Counted from the stretch's first letter, positions 1-9,411 are shown. The stretch: 64,000 bases of DNA from Lacinutrix sp. WUR7 (GCF_016864015.1 NZ_CP045067.1:593001-657000); one strand, 5' to 3'. Notes: generated from the sequence alone by a model not told the origin. Program-made: numbers and translations.

Positions 1-2101
1 AACAGATGCCGCCATGCAAAACAATATCGTAACCAAAGATGCGCAAGGAAACCTATTAAGAACCAACACAGAAACTCCCGTTTTTGAAAAAAGCACCATT
101 ACACTTGCAACGGCTTTACGTACAGAAACAAAAGGTTTGCAAACTACTTTTCGTTTAGATGCTAGCAATATATTTAACACTACAAACCATAGTATTCAAA
201 ATATTGCAATAGATTTTAATGACGGATTAGGAAAAAGAAACATTACCACCAATCAAAACATCGTTGTAGCATATCCTGGCCCTGGAAAAAAGACCTTACA
301 TTTTGAAATCACATTAGATAACAATAACATTATTACTAGAAACGCTAGCATAGAAATCAAATACTCTAATGCGGATTTATACACTAATTTTAATCGTGTA
401 ATAAGCACCTTTAATGCTAGTCTTCCAACCAACTTACTAGCTCCTTATGGGGAACCTACTTCATACCCTGGAACCGGTGAATATGAAATATTTGCTAGTG
501 CCGATGGCATCATAGACAAACCAATTTTTCTGGTAGATGGATTTGATCCTGGTGATGGCAGACCAATTAACGGCTATACCGATATTATATCTGGAAACTA
601 CGTAGACGGACTTTATGACCTCCTTAATTTTAATGATGGTGGAAACACTTCTAATCTTGGTGATTTGGTAAGAGCCGAAGGATTTGATGTTATCATTTTA
701 AATTTCCCTATTTATACAAGAGCTGCAGATGCAAAAGTAGTAGATGGCGGTGTAGATTTTATAGAGCGTAACGCTATGTTATTGGTAGAATTAATAAATT
801 ATATTAATACCGAAGAAAAAATAGGGGATGCTCAAAACGTGATTATTGGTCCGAGTATGGGAGGTTTAATTTCTAGATATGCACTAAATTATATGGAAGC
901 GGAAAATATGGATCATGAAACTAGATTATGGATTTCTTTTGATGCACCGCATCATGGTGCAAATGTACCAATTGGCTTTCAGCATCAATTCAATTTTCTT
1001 GCATTTGGCTTAGATGACTTCTGGGTATTAGGAGACCAAAATGTGGAAGAATTACAACCAATTATTGATGGCATGTTACGTTCTTCTGCAGCAAGACAAA
1101 TGCTAACCGATCAATTTGAACCACATATTACAAGTAGCGATGGTGTTACCTTTAATAGTTCTCGATCTTTGCCAAGAGCACACGCTTTTAAAGGTATTTT
1201 GGACGGAAGAATGAATACAGCAAACGGTTCTATTTTTCCAGAACAAACACGTAATATTTCCATAATAAATGGAAGTGGTAGTAATAATCGTTATCCAGAT
1301 AATTCGCCTCAAGAAAATGATTTGGTACCTGGAAGCCAAATTGTAAATGCAAATATTGATCTTTTCGATATTGCAACCTTAAAAGTAAGAACCTATTTTA
1401 CACCAAATGCAGGAACGCAAATTGAAAACAGTAAAGTACATTTAGACTTTCCTTGGTGGTTCGCTCTAGCAAACGACAGAGAAAATAACGCAAGCTCGAC
1501 GGCCTTTTCATACTCCAATGGAATTGACGCTGCTTCTGGAGGTTTATTTGATATTAAAAAATTAACAACAGATTTAGGTGCAGATGGACTAGTTGGTGAT
1601 TTTTTAAACTCCTTAAAAATCGATAAATTTAATTTTATTCCAAGTGTTAGCGCTATGGCTTTTGAAACAACGACCAATGAAATTAACTGGTTTCATACAC
1701 CATCTGGAATAACTACTGCTAGAGCAACATCTAACATCACACCTTTTGACGCTTGGTACATGCCAACAGAAAACCAACCACATGTCACTTTAACAGAAGG
1801 GAACGTTGCTTTTGCTTTAAATGAAATTTTTCAAGAAACATTGTCTACAGATACCTACATAGAAAACAGCATTAAACTAGAACAAAATCCTATCACAAAT
1901 GCGTTACATATTTTAAGCACAAAGACTTTTCAAAACGCAAAAATAACTATTGTAGATGTAACAGGAAAAATAGTATATCATAACAATATGGCTTTAAATG
2001 AAAGAACAAGTATTCCTTTACATATTGCTTCTGGTTTATATATTTTAAATATTGAAACTTCAGAAAACCAAAACCTAAAAACAAAATTTATGGTTAAATA
2101 G
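1..2101 (+). CDS. Secreted alpha/beta-hydrolase (esterase/lipase-like) with T9SS sorting domain, 5' partial
   Basis: The reading frame is open to the left edge (codons at 2-13 have no stop before the first ATG at 14), so the N-terminus and any signal peptide lie outside the window. About 280 residues after that ATG is GPSMGG, a nucleophile-elbow serine of the G-x-S-x-G type inside a hydrolase fold, followed by SFDAPHHGA as in lipases that attack esters. The last ~75 residues (from SIKLEQNP through GLYILNIE to KTKFMVK) match the type A C-terminal domain that sends proteins through the type IX secretion system and is then removed. The product is therefore expected at the cell surface or outside the cell. 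The substrate cannot be told from sequence. The family call and the export route are firm; the exact activity is inference. Confidence 0.82.
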   Translation, partial: TDAAMQNNIVTKDAQGNLLRTNTETPVFEKSTITLATALRTETKGLQTTFRLDASNIFNTTNHSIQNIAIDFNDGLGKRNITTNQNIVVAYPGPGKKTLHFEITLDNNNIITRNASIEIKYSNADLYTNFNRVISTFNASLPTNLLAPYGEPTSYPGTGEYEIFASADGIIDKPIFLVDGFDPGDGRPINGYTDIISGNYVDGLYDLLNFNDGGNTSNLGDLVRAEGFDVIILNFPIYTRAADAKVVDGGVDFIERNAMLLVELINYINTEEKIGDAQNVIIGPSMGGLISRYALNYMEAENMDHETRLWISFDAPHHGANVPIGFQHQFNFLAFGLDDFWVLGDQNVEELQPIIDGMLRSSAARQMLTDQFEPHITSSDGVTFNSSRSLPRAHAFKGILDGRMNTANGSIFPEQTRNISIINGSGSNNRYPDNSPQENDLVPGSQIVNANIDLFDIATLKVRTYFTPNAGTQIENSKVHLDFPWWFALANDRENNASSTAFSYSNGIDAASGGLFDIKKLTTDLGADGLVGDFLNSLKIDKFNFIPSVSAMAFETTTNEINWFHTPSGITTARATSNITPFDAWYMPTENQPHVTLTEGNVAFALNEIFQETLSTDTYIENSIKLEQNPITNALHILSTKTFQNAKITIVDVTGKIVYHNNMALNERTSIPLHIASGLYILNIETSENQNLKTKFMVK

Positions 2102-2109
2102 ATTTCATA

Positions 2110-2141
2110 AAAAAAGGCTTCTATTAAAGAAGCCTTTTTTT
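2110..2141. terminator. Bidirectional terminator between esterase and rsmG
   Basis: The inverted repeat AAAAAGGCTTC / GAAGCCTTTTT has a 7-nt spacer, with A- and T-runs on both sides. It sits between two convergent genes, so it can end transcription from either direction. Confidence 0.85.
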
Positions 2142-2143
2142 AT

Positions 2144-2773
2144 TTACCCTTTATACTTTAAAGGGAGATGTACTATTTTTTTTGTTTCAAAAAAATCTTC
2201 AGTATAATAATCTGAAATATTATAAATGGTAGCTTTTGGGTAATCCTGTAACTCTTCGGTTAAATCCCCTCCTTTTAAATAAATAATACCATTTTTAAGT
2301 TCGTGGTTTTGCTTTTTAGCTACGCGACCTTTCACCCAATGCACAAAAGTTGGCATTGCCGCTACTGCTCTACTTACAATAAAATCATAGGTATCTTTAA
2401 TTTCTTCGACTCTACAATGGGTAGTTTTTACATTTTCTAACCCTAAACCTTCTACTACTTCTCTAACCACATTTAGCTTTTTATTAATACTATCTACCAA
2501 ATGAAAAGAACATTCTGGATACAAAATAGCTAAAGGTATTCCTGGAAATCCTCCACCAGTACCAACATCCATAATTTTAGTTTTCGGTTTAAAATCTACC
2601 ACTTTTGCAATAGCTAAAGAATGCAGCACGTGACGTAAATACAATTCGTCAATATCTTTTCTAGATACTACATTTATCTTTAAGTTCCAGTCTTGATACA
2701 AGGCTTCTAACTTGGTAAATTTATCAATTTGATCTTCTGTTAGATTTGGAAAATACTTAAGAATTAGCTGCAT
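2144..2773 (-). CDS. rsmG: 16S rRNA (guanine-527-N7)-methyltransferase RsmG (GidB)
   Basis: Transfers a methyl group from S-adenosylmethionine to N7 of G527 in 16S rRNA. The 209 residues match the usual family length. The N-terminal helical part (LYQDWNLKINVVSRKD...LRHVLHSLA) is characteristic of GidB, and the SAM loop reads IMDVGTGGGFPG at about residues 68-79. It is a single gene facing the esterase and ends beside the shared terminator. A TAnnTTTG promoter element lies about 17 nt upstream of the ATG. Loss of this gene is known in other bacteria to give low-level streptomycin resistance; here it looks intact. Confidence 0.95.
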   Translation of the reverse strand: MQLILKYFPNLTEDQIDKFTKLEALYQDWNLKINVVSRKDIDELYLRHVLHSLAIAKVVDFKPKTKIMDVGTGGGFPGIPLAILYPECSFHLVDSINKKLNVVREVVEGLGLENVKTTHCRVEEIKDTYDFIVSRAVAAMPTFVHWVKGRVAKKQNHELKNGIIYLKGGDLTEELQDYPKATIYNISDYYTEDFFETKKIVHLPLKYKG

Positions 2774-2789
2774 GGTTTTTAATTTTGCA

Positions 2790-2797
2790 CAAAAGTA
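2790..2797 (-). promoter_or_regulatory. rsmG promoter -7 element
   Basis: Read on the minus strand this is TACTTTTG, a match to the Bacteroidota -7 consensus TAnnTTTG, 17 nt before the rsmG ATG. It gives a very short leader. No clear -33 TTG was found. Confidence 0.55.
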
Positions 2798-2853
2798 GAT
2801 AAATTATTGTGCATTTTTATGAAATTTTTATTAAGATGCACGTCAATATTATT

Positions 2854-2861
2854 TATCTTTG
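2854..2861 (+). promoter_or_regulatory. Desaturase promoter -7 element
   Basis: TATCTTTG matches TAnnTTTG. A start site about 7 nt downstream would leave a leader of roughly 45-50 nt before the ATG at 2916, which favours that ATG over in-frame upstream starts. Confidence 0.55.
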
Positions 2862-2915
2862 GTGTAATAATTGATACTTGTATTTATACATTATAATACA
2901 GTAAAAAATAATAGC

Positions 2916-4010
2916 ATGACAAAACAAACAATAACTTTTTCAAGAACAGACTCGGCAAAGTTTTTTAAAACACTAAACAAACGTGTTAACAACTACTTTA
3001 AAGAGAACAAAATTAAAAAAACCGGTAATTGGAAGTTATATACTAAAGCCATAGTAATGTTTACTTTATTACTTGGTCCTTTAGTACTTTTATTAACGGT
3101 TGATTTACCAACTTGGCTTCAAATTATATCTATGATGATTATAGGTATTGGGATGGCTGGTGTAGGAATGAATGTGATGCATGATGCAAATCATGGTTCT
3201 TTTTCTAGTAAAAAATGGGTAAATAGATTAATGGGAAGCAGCATACACATATTAGCTGGTAACGATTACAACTGGAAAGTACAACACAATGTGTTACACC
3301 ATACTTATACCAATATTCAAGGACATGATGAAGATATTGATGCGGGAAGAATTATTCGTTTTTCAAAACATTCTAAATGGTTGAAAATTCATCAATATCA
3401 AAAATATTATGCCTTTTTACTTTACGGTTTATTAACCGTAAACTGGGCTATTACTACAGACTTTAAACAAACCTATATTTATCTAAAAAGAAAATTATCT
3501 TATGGTGAATTCCCAAAACCAGCTACACAATGGACCAAGTTAATTATTGGTAAGATAATTTATTACTCTATTTGGGTAGTTTTACCTATAGCTATGGGTT
3601 ATGCTTGGTGGCAAGTTTTAATAGGCTTTTTAATCATGCATTATACTGCTGGAATTATCTTAAGTGTCGTTTTTCAATTAGCACACGTAATGCCTAATAC
3701 AGACATGCCTATTCCTGATAAAGCTGGAAACATGAAAAATACTTGGGCAATTCATCAACTATTTACTACTTCTAATTTTTCACCAAAAAACTGGTTAGTA
3801 GAATTTTATACAGGTGGTTTAAACAGACAAGTAGAACATCACTTATTTGCACATATTAGCCATGTTCACTATAAAAACATAGCTAAAATTGTTAAAGATA
3901 CTGCGCATGAATTTAGCTTACCATACAATGAATACAACACGATGTGGAAAGCAATAGGAGAACATTATCAACAATTAAAAGTGTTAGGTCAAAAACCTAG
4001 CATGGCTTAA
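2916..4010 (+). CDS. Membrane fatty-acid (acyl-lipid/acyl-CoA type) desaturase
   Basis: Di-iron integral-membrane desaturase that puts a double bond in fatty acyl chains, usually to keep membranes fluid. All three histidine boxes are present: HDANH (residues 89-93), HNVLHH (124-129) and QVEHH (305-309). The QxxHH form of the third box is shared with front-end/linoleoyl-type desaturases. Hydrophobic segments occur before the first box and between boxes two and three. I chose MTKQTITF as the start because the frame further upstream (TTG at 2871) overlaps the expected transcription start. The gene is monocistronic, 36 nt before the aminotransferase. Regiospecificity cannot be read from the sequence. 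Confidence 0.88.
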   Translation: MTKQTITFSRTDSAKFFKTLNKRVNNYFKENKIKKTGNWKLYTKAIVMFTLLLGPLVLLLTVDLPTWLQIISMMIIGIGMAGVGMNVMHDANHGSFSSKKWVNRLMGSSIHILAGNDYNWKVQHNVLHHTYTNIQGHDEDIDAGRIIRFSKHSKWLKIHQYQKYYAFLLYGLLTVNWAITTDFKQTYIYLKRKLSYGEFPKPATQWTKLIIGKIIYYSIWVVLPIAMGYAWWQVLIGFLIMHYTAGIILSVVFQLAHVMPNTDMPIPDKAGNMKNTWAIHQLFTTSNFSPKNWLVEFYTGGLNRQVEHHLFAHISHVHYKNIAKIVKDTAHEFSLPYNEYNTMWKAIGEHYQQLKVLGQKPSMA

Positions 4011-4046
4011 CCCTTTTTTTTTGCACTTCAAACCAATATTTCATAA

Positions 4047-5234
4047 ATGAATCCACTTTCAGAAAGAATAACAAACATGTCTACTTCTGCCACATTAGCT
4101 ATGGCAGCAAAAGCAAGAGAACTTAGAGCCGAAGGCAAAGATATTATAGGATTAAGTTTGGGAGAACCAGATTTTAATACTCCAGATTTCATTAAAGACG
4201 CTGCAATTCAAGCAATAAAAGACAATTACAATTCATACTCTCCTGTAGATGGTTATGTAGATTTAAAGGAAGCTGTAATTACAAAATTTAAACGCGACAA
4301 TAATTTAACATATACTTTACCACAAGTAGTGGTATCTACTGGTGCAAAACAATCTTTATATAACATTGCACAAGTAATGTTAAATAAAGGAGACGAAGTT
4401 ATTTTACCTTGTCCGTATTGGGTGAGCTATAGTGATATTGTTAAGGTTGCAGAAGGAGTTCCTGTAGAAGTAAAAACGTCTATAGATACAGATTTCAAAA
4501 TGACTGCCGCGCAATTAGAAGCAGCTATTACGCCAAAAACAAAAATGATTTGGTTTAGTTCTCCTTGTAACCCTAGTGGTTCTTTATACAGTAAGGAAGA
4601 ATTGGAAGCTTTGGCTTCTGTTTTGGTAAAGCATCCAAATATTTATGTGGTTTCCGATGAAATATACGAACACATAAACTACACCGGAAAACCACACGCA
4701 AGTATGGCTGGAATTGATGGTATGTTTAATAATACGATTACCGTAAATGGTGTATCTAAAGCTTTTGCTATGACTGGCTGGAGAGTTGGTTTTATTGGTG
4801 CTCCAGATTGGATTGCTCGTGCTTGTAATAAAATGCAAGGACAAGTAACTAGCGGAACAAACTGTATAGCGCAACGTGCTGTTATAACGGCTTTAAATGC
4901 AGACCCAAGTGTTGTAAAATACATGATAGACGAGTTTAAAGTACGTCGTGATATGGTTTTAGATTTATTGGATGGTATAGAAGGTTTTAAAACCAACACA
5001 CCAGAAGGTGCCTTTTATGTGTTTCCAGATATTTCTTTTTTCTTCGGAAAGACCTTACGTGGTAAAAAAATAAATAACGCTACAGATTTCTCTCTATATC
5101 TCTTAGAAGAAGCATTAGTTGCTACGGTAACAGGAGATGCATTTGGAGATAAAAACTGTATTCGTATTTCTTATGCAGCAAGTCAAGAGCAAATTAAAGA
5201 AGCAATCAAAAGAATTAAAGAAGCACTTAGCTAA
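4047..5234 (+). CDS. Class I/II pyridoxal-phosphate aminotransferase (aspartate aminotransferase type)
   Basis: Transfers amino groups between an amino acid (most likely aspartate) and 2-oxoglutarate in the cytoplasm. At 395 residues it has the length of subgroup Ib aspartate aminotransferases. Visible signatures are the N-terminal GLSLGEPDFNTP, the PLP phosphate and ring contacts (STGAKQSLYN; SDEIYEHI with Asp204), the Schiff-base lysine in SKAFAMTGWR (Lys238) and the substrate-carboxylate arginine in CIRISYA. It probably has its own transcription unit, ending in a strong terminator. Related enzymes can act on other amino acids, so the substrate is an inference from family resemblance. Confidence 0.88.
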   Translation: MNPLSERITNMSTSATLAMAAKARELRAEGKDIIGLSLGEPDFNTPDFIKDAAIQAIKDNYNSYSPVDGYVDLKEAVITKFKRDNNLTYTLPQVVVSTGAKQSLYNIAQVMLNKGDEVILPCPYWVSYSDIVKVAEGVPVEVKTSIDTDFKMTAAQLEAAITPKTKMIWFSSPCNPSGSLYSKEELEALASVLVKHPNIYVVSDEIYEHINYTGKPHASMAGIDGMFNNTITVNGVSKAFAMTGWRVGFIGAPDWIARACNKMQGQVTSGTNCIAQRAVITALNADPSVVKYMIDEFKVRRDMVLDLLDGIEGFKTNTPEGAFYVFPDISFFFGKTLRGKKINNATDFSLYLLEEALVATVTGDAFGDKNCIRISYAASQEQIKEAIKRIKEALS

Positions 5235-5255
5235 ACTTTATTTTAAATATATTTT

Positions 5256-5291
5256 AAAGCCATGAATACAATGTATTCATGGCTTTTTTTT
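5256..5291. terminator. Terminator after the aminotransferase
   Basis: AAGCCATGAATAC / GTATTCATGGCTT form a 13-bp stem with a 3-nt loop, followed by T9. The convergent small gene at 5291 ends inside the T-run, so the hairpin can serve both strands. Confidence 0.88.
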
Positions 5292-5542
5292 TATACTATT
5301 ACTAGCAAAAATAAAAGCAAAGTAATCACTAGGCTTATTAGATAATAAATGGTTTCTTCTTTGTTTTGAATAACCATTTGCAAACGTATTCTTTCTAAAA
5401 TTTCTGGTGTCGCTTCCGGAAAATTATACAAAGATTCTGTTTTCCTAATTTCACCAAAAAACGGCCTGGTAATTTTCTTTCTTAAACGTTTCAGGTTTTT
5501 ATTATTCTTTAACGTTAATAGCATGGATTCTCCTAAAGGCAT
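5291..5542 (-). CDS. Small single-span membrane protein, second of a paralogous pair
   Basis: No function recognised. The 83 residues have a basic N-terminal half (LKRLRKK), an acidic helix (ATPEILERIRLQM) and a C-terminal transmembrane segment (IYYLISLVITLLLFLLVIV), so it is predicted to be tail-anchored. It begins 4 nt after the stop of the preceding small gene and shares its layout: a short Gly-Ser N-terminus, a K-N-N motif near residue 13, then AT-x-E-x-L, then a terminal membrane span. The pair is probably one operon derived from a duplication. No promoter is seen between them. Confidence 0.65.
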   Translation of the reverse strand: MPLGESMLLTLKNNKNLKRLRKKITRPFFGEIRKTESLYNFPEATPEILERIRLQMVIQNKEETIYYLISLVITLLLFLLVIV

Positions 5543-5546
5543 AACC

Positions 5547-5810
5547 TTATATATAAATAATTATTAGTGTCATTAGAATACTTAAAGCAACACCTAAAAC
5601 AATAATCTGCTTTAGTCTTACTTGCTTTTGTTCGCGTTGTATCTTTTCTTCAATGCTTTTCAACTCTTCTTTAGTTGCGGTATTATGAAACTGTAGTTTT
5701 GTACTAGAATAACCTCCTTCAAAAGATTTTCTTTTGCTTCTATTGGAACGCATTTTCTCATTATTCTTAATAACGGTAATCATTGCTTGCACAGAACCAC
5801 CAAATCCCAT
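5547..5810 (-). CDS. Small single-span membrane protein, first of a paralogous pair
   Basis: No function recognised. The 87 residues have N-terminal MGFGGSVQAMITVIKNNEKM, a strongly basic patch (SNRSKRKSF), a charged helix with heptad-like spacing (ATKEELKSIEEKIQREQKQV) and a C-terminal hydrophobic segment (IIVLGVALSILMTLIIIYI). The predicted topology is a cytoplasmic helix anchored at its C-terminus. It lies directly upstream of the second member of the pair and is surely co-transcribed. The 220 nt upstream hold no gene and no convincing TAnnTTTG element. Confidence 0.65.
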   Translation of the reverse strand: MGFGGSVQAMITVIKNNEKMRSNRSKRKSFEGGYSSTKLQFHNTATKEELKSIEEKIQREQKQVRLKQIIVLGVALSILMTLIIIYI

Positions 5811-6031
5811 AATTTCTAGGTTTTAAAAGTGAAACATTAAATTTTAGATAATAGAAGTGTATTACAAGAATTCTCATTCTTGCTTTCTATTTAGCATATT
5901 ATAAAAGATTATTTTGAGGGTAGCTCAAAGATCATCAGTTAACAATCCAGTAAAAAGCTTTATATATATGTAGTACATTTAATATAAATGTTACACTTTT
6001 GAAAAGAAAAAAATATTCTTCAGAAACACAT

Positions 6032-6286
6032 TTACAGAGTAGCAATAAGAAATGCTACAAAAAACAGAGATAGTTTTAATATGGTCTCTATAGAGCAACA
6101 GGTATTAAATTGTCTACTCTTTAATCGTTGTTTAATTCCGAAAATAGAATTGGAAGAAACTTTACTAAAGTTACTATTAACGATCTGTTGGTAGTTGGAG
6201 TTTAAAAACCCTAAAGGTTTGTTTACGGTGTCCTTATCTTGTTTGGGAAGTGGCTCTAAATCTTGTGATGTAATTACTAATTCCAT
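6032..6286 (-). CDS. Hypothetical small protein with C-terminal membrane segment
   Basis: 84 residues, unrecognised. The polar N-terminus (ELVITSQDLEPLPKQDKD) is followed by a C-terminal hydrophobic stretch (ETILKLSLFFVAFLIATL). It stands alone between the small-protein pair and trkH on the same strand. Support is limited to a plausible ATG, membrane-anchor composition and the absence of a competing frame, so it could be spurious. Confidence 0.42.
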   Translation of the reverse strand: MELVITSQDLEPLPKQDKDTVNKPLGFLNSNYQQIVNSNFSKVSSNSIFGIKQRLKSRQFNTCCSIETILKLSLFFVAFLIATL

Positions 6287-6427
6287 GATGGTTTATTTTA
6301 ATTGGTTTGTATAATAAAGACGAACCAAATAACAAAATGTTACAGCAACAATAGTCTTGAAACTGTACAATAACGTGGAAACACCTATTCTAATTAAAGA
6401 ATTTGAATAAAAAATATTTTTAATATC

Positions 6428-7930
6428 TTATCTATTTCTCCAGAAAAATGGCGTAAATAATATAAGTACAGTAAACAATTCTAATCTTCCAATTAACATT
6501 AAGAAACTACACCACCATTTTCCTAAATCAGGCAATGATGCATAGTTATTTACGGGACCAAAATCACCAAGTGCCGGACCAACATTTCCTAAACTGGAAG
6601 CTGCCAAACCTACGGAAGATTCAAAATTTATTCCCATCATTGAAAACACTAATGCTCCAACAATAAAGGAAAGCATATATAGAATAAAAAAGGCAAGTAT
6701 ATTAAATACAATTTCTTTTGAAATGGCTTTTTTATTATAACGAACAGGCACAATAGCATTGGGATGCAAAGTACGTTTAAACTCTAAAAATCCATTTTTA
6801 ATTAGTACTAAATGACGTACTACTTTCACACCTCCAGAAGTACTACCTGCAGATCCACCAAGAAACATGATTCCGAAAAAGAACACCACTAAAAACGGTG
6901 TCCATAACGTATAATCTGCCGTTACAAAACCAGTTGTAGTGATAACAGATAACACCTGAAATAAAGCATGACGAAAAGCACTTTCTGCTTCTCCCCAAAC
7001 CATAGGATGATCAATTGTCGAGGCTGTAAGATCGGATTTGAAATAAATAATCAGGGCAACAATAGCTGTAAAAATAGCTACAAACTTAAAGTATAGCTTA
7101 AACTCTTCATCGTGTATAATTTTTTGCACTTTACCTTTAAAAGCGAAATAACTTAAAACAAAGTTAGTTCCTGCTAGAAACATAAACACGATAATAATGT
7201 ATTGTATTACTGGTTCATTATTCCAATAGGCAACACTGGCATTTTTAGTAGAAAACCCTCCTGTAGACAAGGTACATAAGGAATGATTTATAGCGTCAAA
7301 AAACGACATTCCTGCTACTTGCAATAAAATAGTTTCCGCAACCGTGTACCCAAAATAAATAAGCCATAAACGTTTTGCTGTATCTGTAATTCTTGGGTGT
7401 AATTTATCGGTGCTTGGTCCTGGAGCTTCGGCTGCAAAAAGCTGCATACCTCCAATTCCTAATAAAGGTAAAATAGCAATGGCTAGTACTATAATTCCCA
7501 TTCCGCCAATCCAATGCGTTAAGCTTCGCCAAAACAAAACACCTTCAGGTACTGCTTCAATATCATTTAAAATAGATGCTCCTGTGGTTGTAAAACCAGA
7601 CATCGTTTCAAAAAAAGCATCTGTAAATTGCGGGATACTTTCGGTAAATACATAAGGTAAGGTTCCAGATAGCGACATAACAATCCAACCAAAAGTTACT
7701 ACAATATAACCTTCGCGTTTGTTCATTTCTTTGCTATGATTTCTAGTAGAAACCATTCCAAAAACACCAACTAAAAGCGTTACAATTCCGGAAAGAAATA
7801 ACTCTAAAGTGACACCATCTTTATAAATCAAACTGATAAGTGCAGACAGCAGCATAAAACCACCATTAAACAAGAGTAGCAATCCGAAAAAATGGAAAAT
7901 AATTTTGTGGTTAAGCTTAATGGCTCTCAT
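6428..7930 (-). CDS. trkH: TrkH-family potassium uptake channel subunit
   Basis: Membrane pore of the Trk system that takes up K+ with the membrane potential. The 500 residues are highly hydrophobic, with repeated M1-P-M2 units and selectivity-filter-like turns (TMSGFTTTGAS, TLSTGGFSTKN, VITTTGFVTADY, SSLGNVGPALGDFGP), one per repeat. It is preceded directly by trkA: the trkA stop and the trkH start share a base (TAATG), implying translational coupling and matched amounts of channel and gate. It is the last gene of the unit. Confidence 0.93.
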   Translation of the reverse strand: MRAIKLNHKIIFHFFGLLLLFNGGFMLLSALISLIYKDGVTLELFLSGIVTLLVGVFGMVSTRNHSKEMNKREGYIVVTFGWIVMSLSGTLPYVFTESIPQFTDAFFETMSGFTTTGASILNDIEAVPEGVLFWRSLTHWIGGMGIIVLAIAILPLLGIGGMQLFAAEAPGPSTDKLHPRITDTAKRLWLIYFGYTVAETILLQVAGMSFFDAINHSLCTLSTGGFSTKNASVAYWNNEPVIQYIIIVFMFLAGTNFVLSYFAFKGKVQKIIHDEEFKLYFKFVAIFTAIVALIIYFKSDLTASTIDHPMVWGEAESAFRHALFQVLSVITTTGFVTADYTLWTPFLVVFFFGIMFLGGSAGSTSGGVKVVRHLVLIKNGFLEFKRTLHPNAIVPVRYNKKAISKEIVFNILAFFILYMLSFIVGALVFSMMGINFESSVGLAASSLGNVGPALGDFGPVNNYASLPDLGKWWCSFLMLIGRLELFTVLILFTPFFWRNR

Positions 7931-9279
7931 TACAAGAATATTTTTTCAACTCGTTTAATAGATCTTGGCAAACAACATACTACCACATTATCATTTTCTT
8001 GTATTCTAAAGCTTCCTAGTGCAATATGCCCTTTTCCATCTCTAATAACACCACCAATAATTGCAGATCTTGGGAAGTCTACATCTTTAATAAGTTTATT
8101 GTTAATTTTAGATTTAGCTTTTACCTTAAATTCCAACAACTCTGCATTCATGTTATTCAGTTTGGTCATTGCCACAACCTCTCCTTTACGTATATATCTA
8201 AAAATATTATTTGCAGCAAGTAGTTTTTTATTAATAAGTGTATCAATCCCAATAGATTGTGACAACTCAAAATAATCCATGTTTTCTACAAGTGCAATGG
8301 TTTTCTTAACCCCTTTAGATTTTGCAACTAAGCAAGACATAATATTGGTTTCTGAATTTCCTGTAACAGAAATAAAAGCATCCATATCCCCAATGTTTTC
8401 TTCGTCTAGCAAATCTACATTTCTACCATCTCCATTTATTACTAGTACTTTTTCTAACTCGTCTGCCAACTCAAAAGCATGTTCCTTATCTTTTTCAATA
8501 AGCTTTACATTAAAATTGTTAGCACATAAATCTCTGGATGTTTTGTAACCAATTTTACTACCTCCAAGAATCATGACATTTTTAATCTCTACATTACTTT
8601 TCCCTGTCATTTTACACAACTCATCTCCTCCTCCTTCACTAGTAATAAAGACCACATTGTCGCCTTCTTTAAACTGTGTATCTCCTCTTGGAATGATTGT
8701 ATATTGCGTACCAAAACGTTGAATTGCTATTGGCACAAAGTGAATTTCATGAAATAATTGCGCTGCTTCTTTTACTGTTTTACCAACAAAAGACGCGGTT
8801 CTAGCTAAATTTAGCCCAACCATAGTAAGCGCTCCTTCTTCAAACTCATAGCTATCATTAAATGCAGACTGATTTAATAACAGACTAATCTCTGAAGCCG
8901 CTAAAGCTTCAGGAGAAATTAATTCATCAATACCTAATTCGGTAAAACCAACTTCATCTTTATGGTTGATAAACTCTGTATTCGAGATTCTAGCTATGGT
9001 ACGTTTCGCACCAAGTTGTTTCGCCAAAACGCAAACTGTAATATTTGTAGTTTCCGAAGCTGTTACCGCAATTAGTAAATCAATATTGTTAACATTTGCT
9101 TCTTTTAAGATAGATATTGACGTAGCATCCCCTTTAATCACCTTAATATCTAAATGATTATCTGCATAAGACAGACTATCTTTATTAGTATCTATTAAGG
9201 TTATTTCTTGCGATTCGTAAGACAATAATTTTGCTAAATGAAATCCTACTTCACCAGCTCCAGCAATAATTATTTTCAT
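7930..9279 (-). CDS. trkA: TrkA, NAD-binding RCK gating subunit of Trk potassium transporter
   Basis: Cytoplasmic regulator that binds nucleotides and gates TrkH. The 449 residues contain two tandem RCK modules. The first starts MKIIIAGAGEVGFHLAKLL (Rossmann GxGxxG), the second at about residue 233 with VMILGGSKIGYKTSRDL, and each is followed by a TrkA-C domain (e.g. VDFPRSAIIGGVIRDG). First gene of the trkA-trkH operon, with a good upstream promoter. Confidence 0.94.
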   Translation of the reverse strand: MKIIIAGAGEVGFHLAKLLSYESQEITLIDTNKDSLSYADNHLDIKVIKGDATSISILKEANVNNIDLLIAVTASETTNITVCVLAKQLGAKRTIARISNTEFINHKDEVGFTELGIDELISPEALAASEISLLLNQSAFNDSYEFEEGALTMVGLNLARTASFVGKTVKEAAQLFHEIHFVPIAIQRFGTQYTIIPRGDTQFKEGDNVVFITSEGGGDELCKMTGKSNVEIKNVMILGGSKIGYKTSRDLCANNFNVKLIEKDKEHAFELADELEKVLVINGDGRNVDLLDEENIGDMDAFISVTGNSETNIMSCLVAKSKGVKKTIALVENMDYFELSQSIGIDTLINKKLLAANNIFRYIRKGEVVAMTKLNNMNAELLEFKVKAKSKINNKLIKDVDFPRSAIIGGVIRDGKGHIALGSFRIQENDNVVVCCLPRSIKRVEKIFL

Positions 9280-9303
9280 TTATAGTTTTAATAAAAAAGT
9301 AAG

Positions 9304-9333
9304 CAAATATACTGCAAATTATTAAGATACAAA
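9304..9333 (-). promoter_or_regulatory. trkA-trkH promoter
   Basis: On the minus strand TTTG (complement 9330-9333), an 18-nt spacer and TATATTTG (complement 9304-9311) fit the Bacteroidota -33/-7 promoter. It is about 24 nt upstream of the trkA ATG. Confidence 0.65.
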
Positions 9334-9389
9334 TAAGATACCTGTATTTGATTTGATTACACTATAAGTATTTAAACAAAAAAAATATG

Positions 9390-9397
9390 TAGTTTTG
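9390..9397 (+). promoter_or_regulatory. menG-porT promoter -7 element
   Basis: TAGTTTTG, a TAnnTTTG match 14 nt before the TTG start at 9412, gives an almost leaderless mRNA. Confidence 0.5.
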
Positions 9398-9411
9398 CCA
9401 AAAAAATAGAT

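Noticed and set aside
4584-4999. Two overlapping minus-strand frames opposite the aminotransferase
   Set aside because: They are shadows of a strongly supported gene and resemble no protein family.
6301-6427. Promoter for the 84-residue hypothetical gene
   Set aside because: Only partial TAnnTTTG matches were found, none at a sensible distance.
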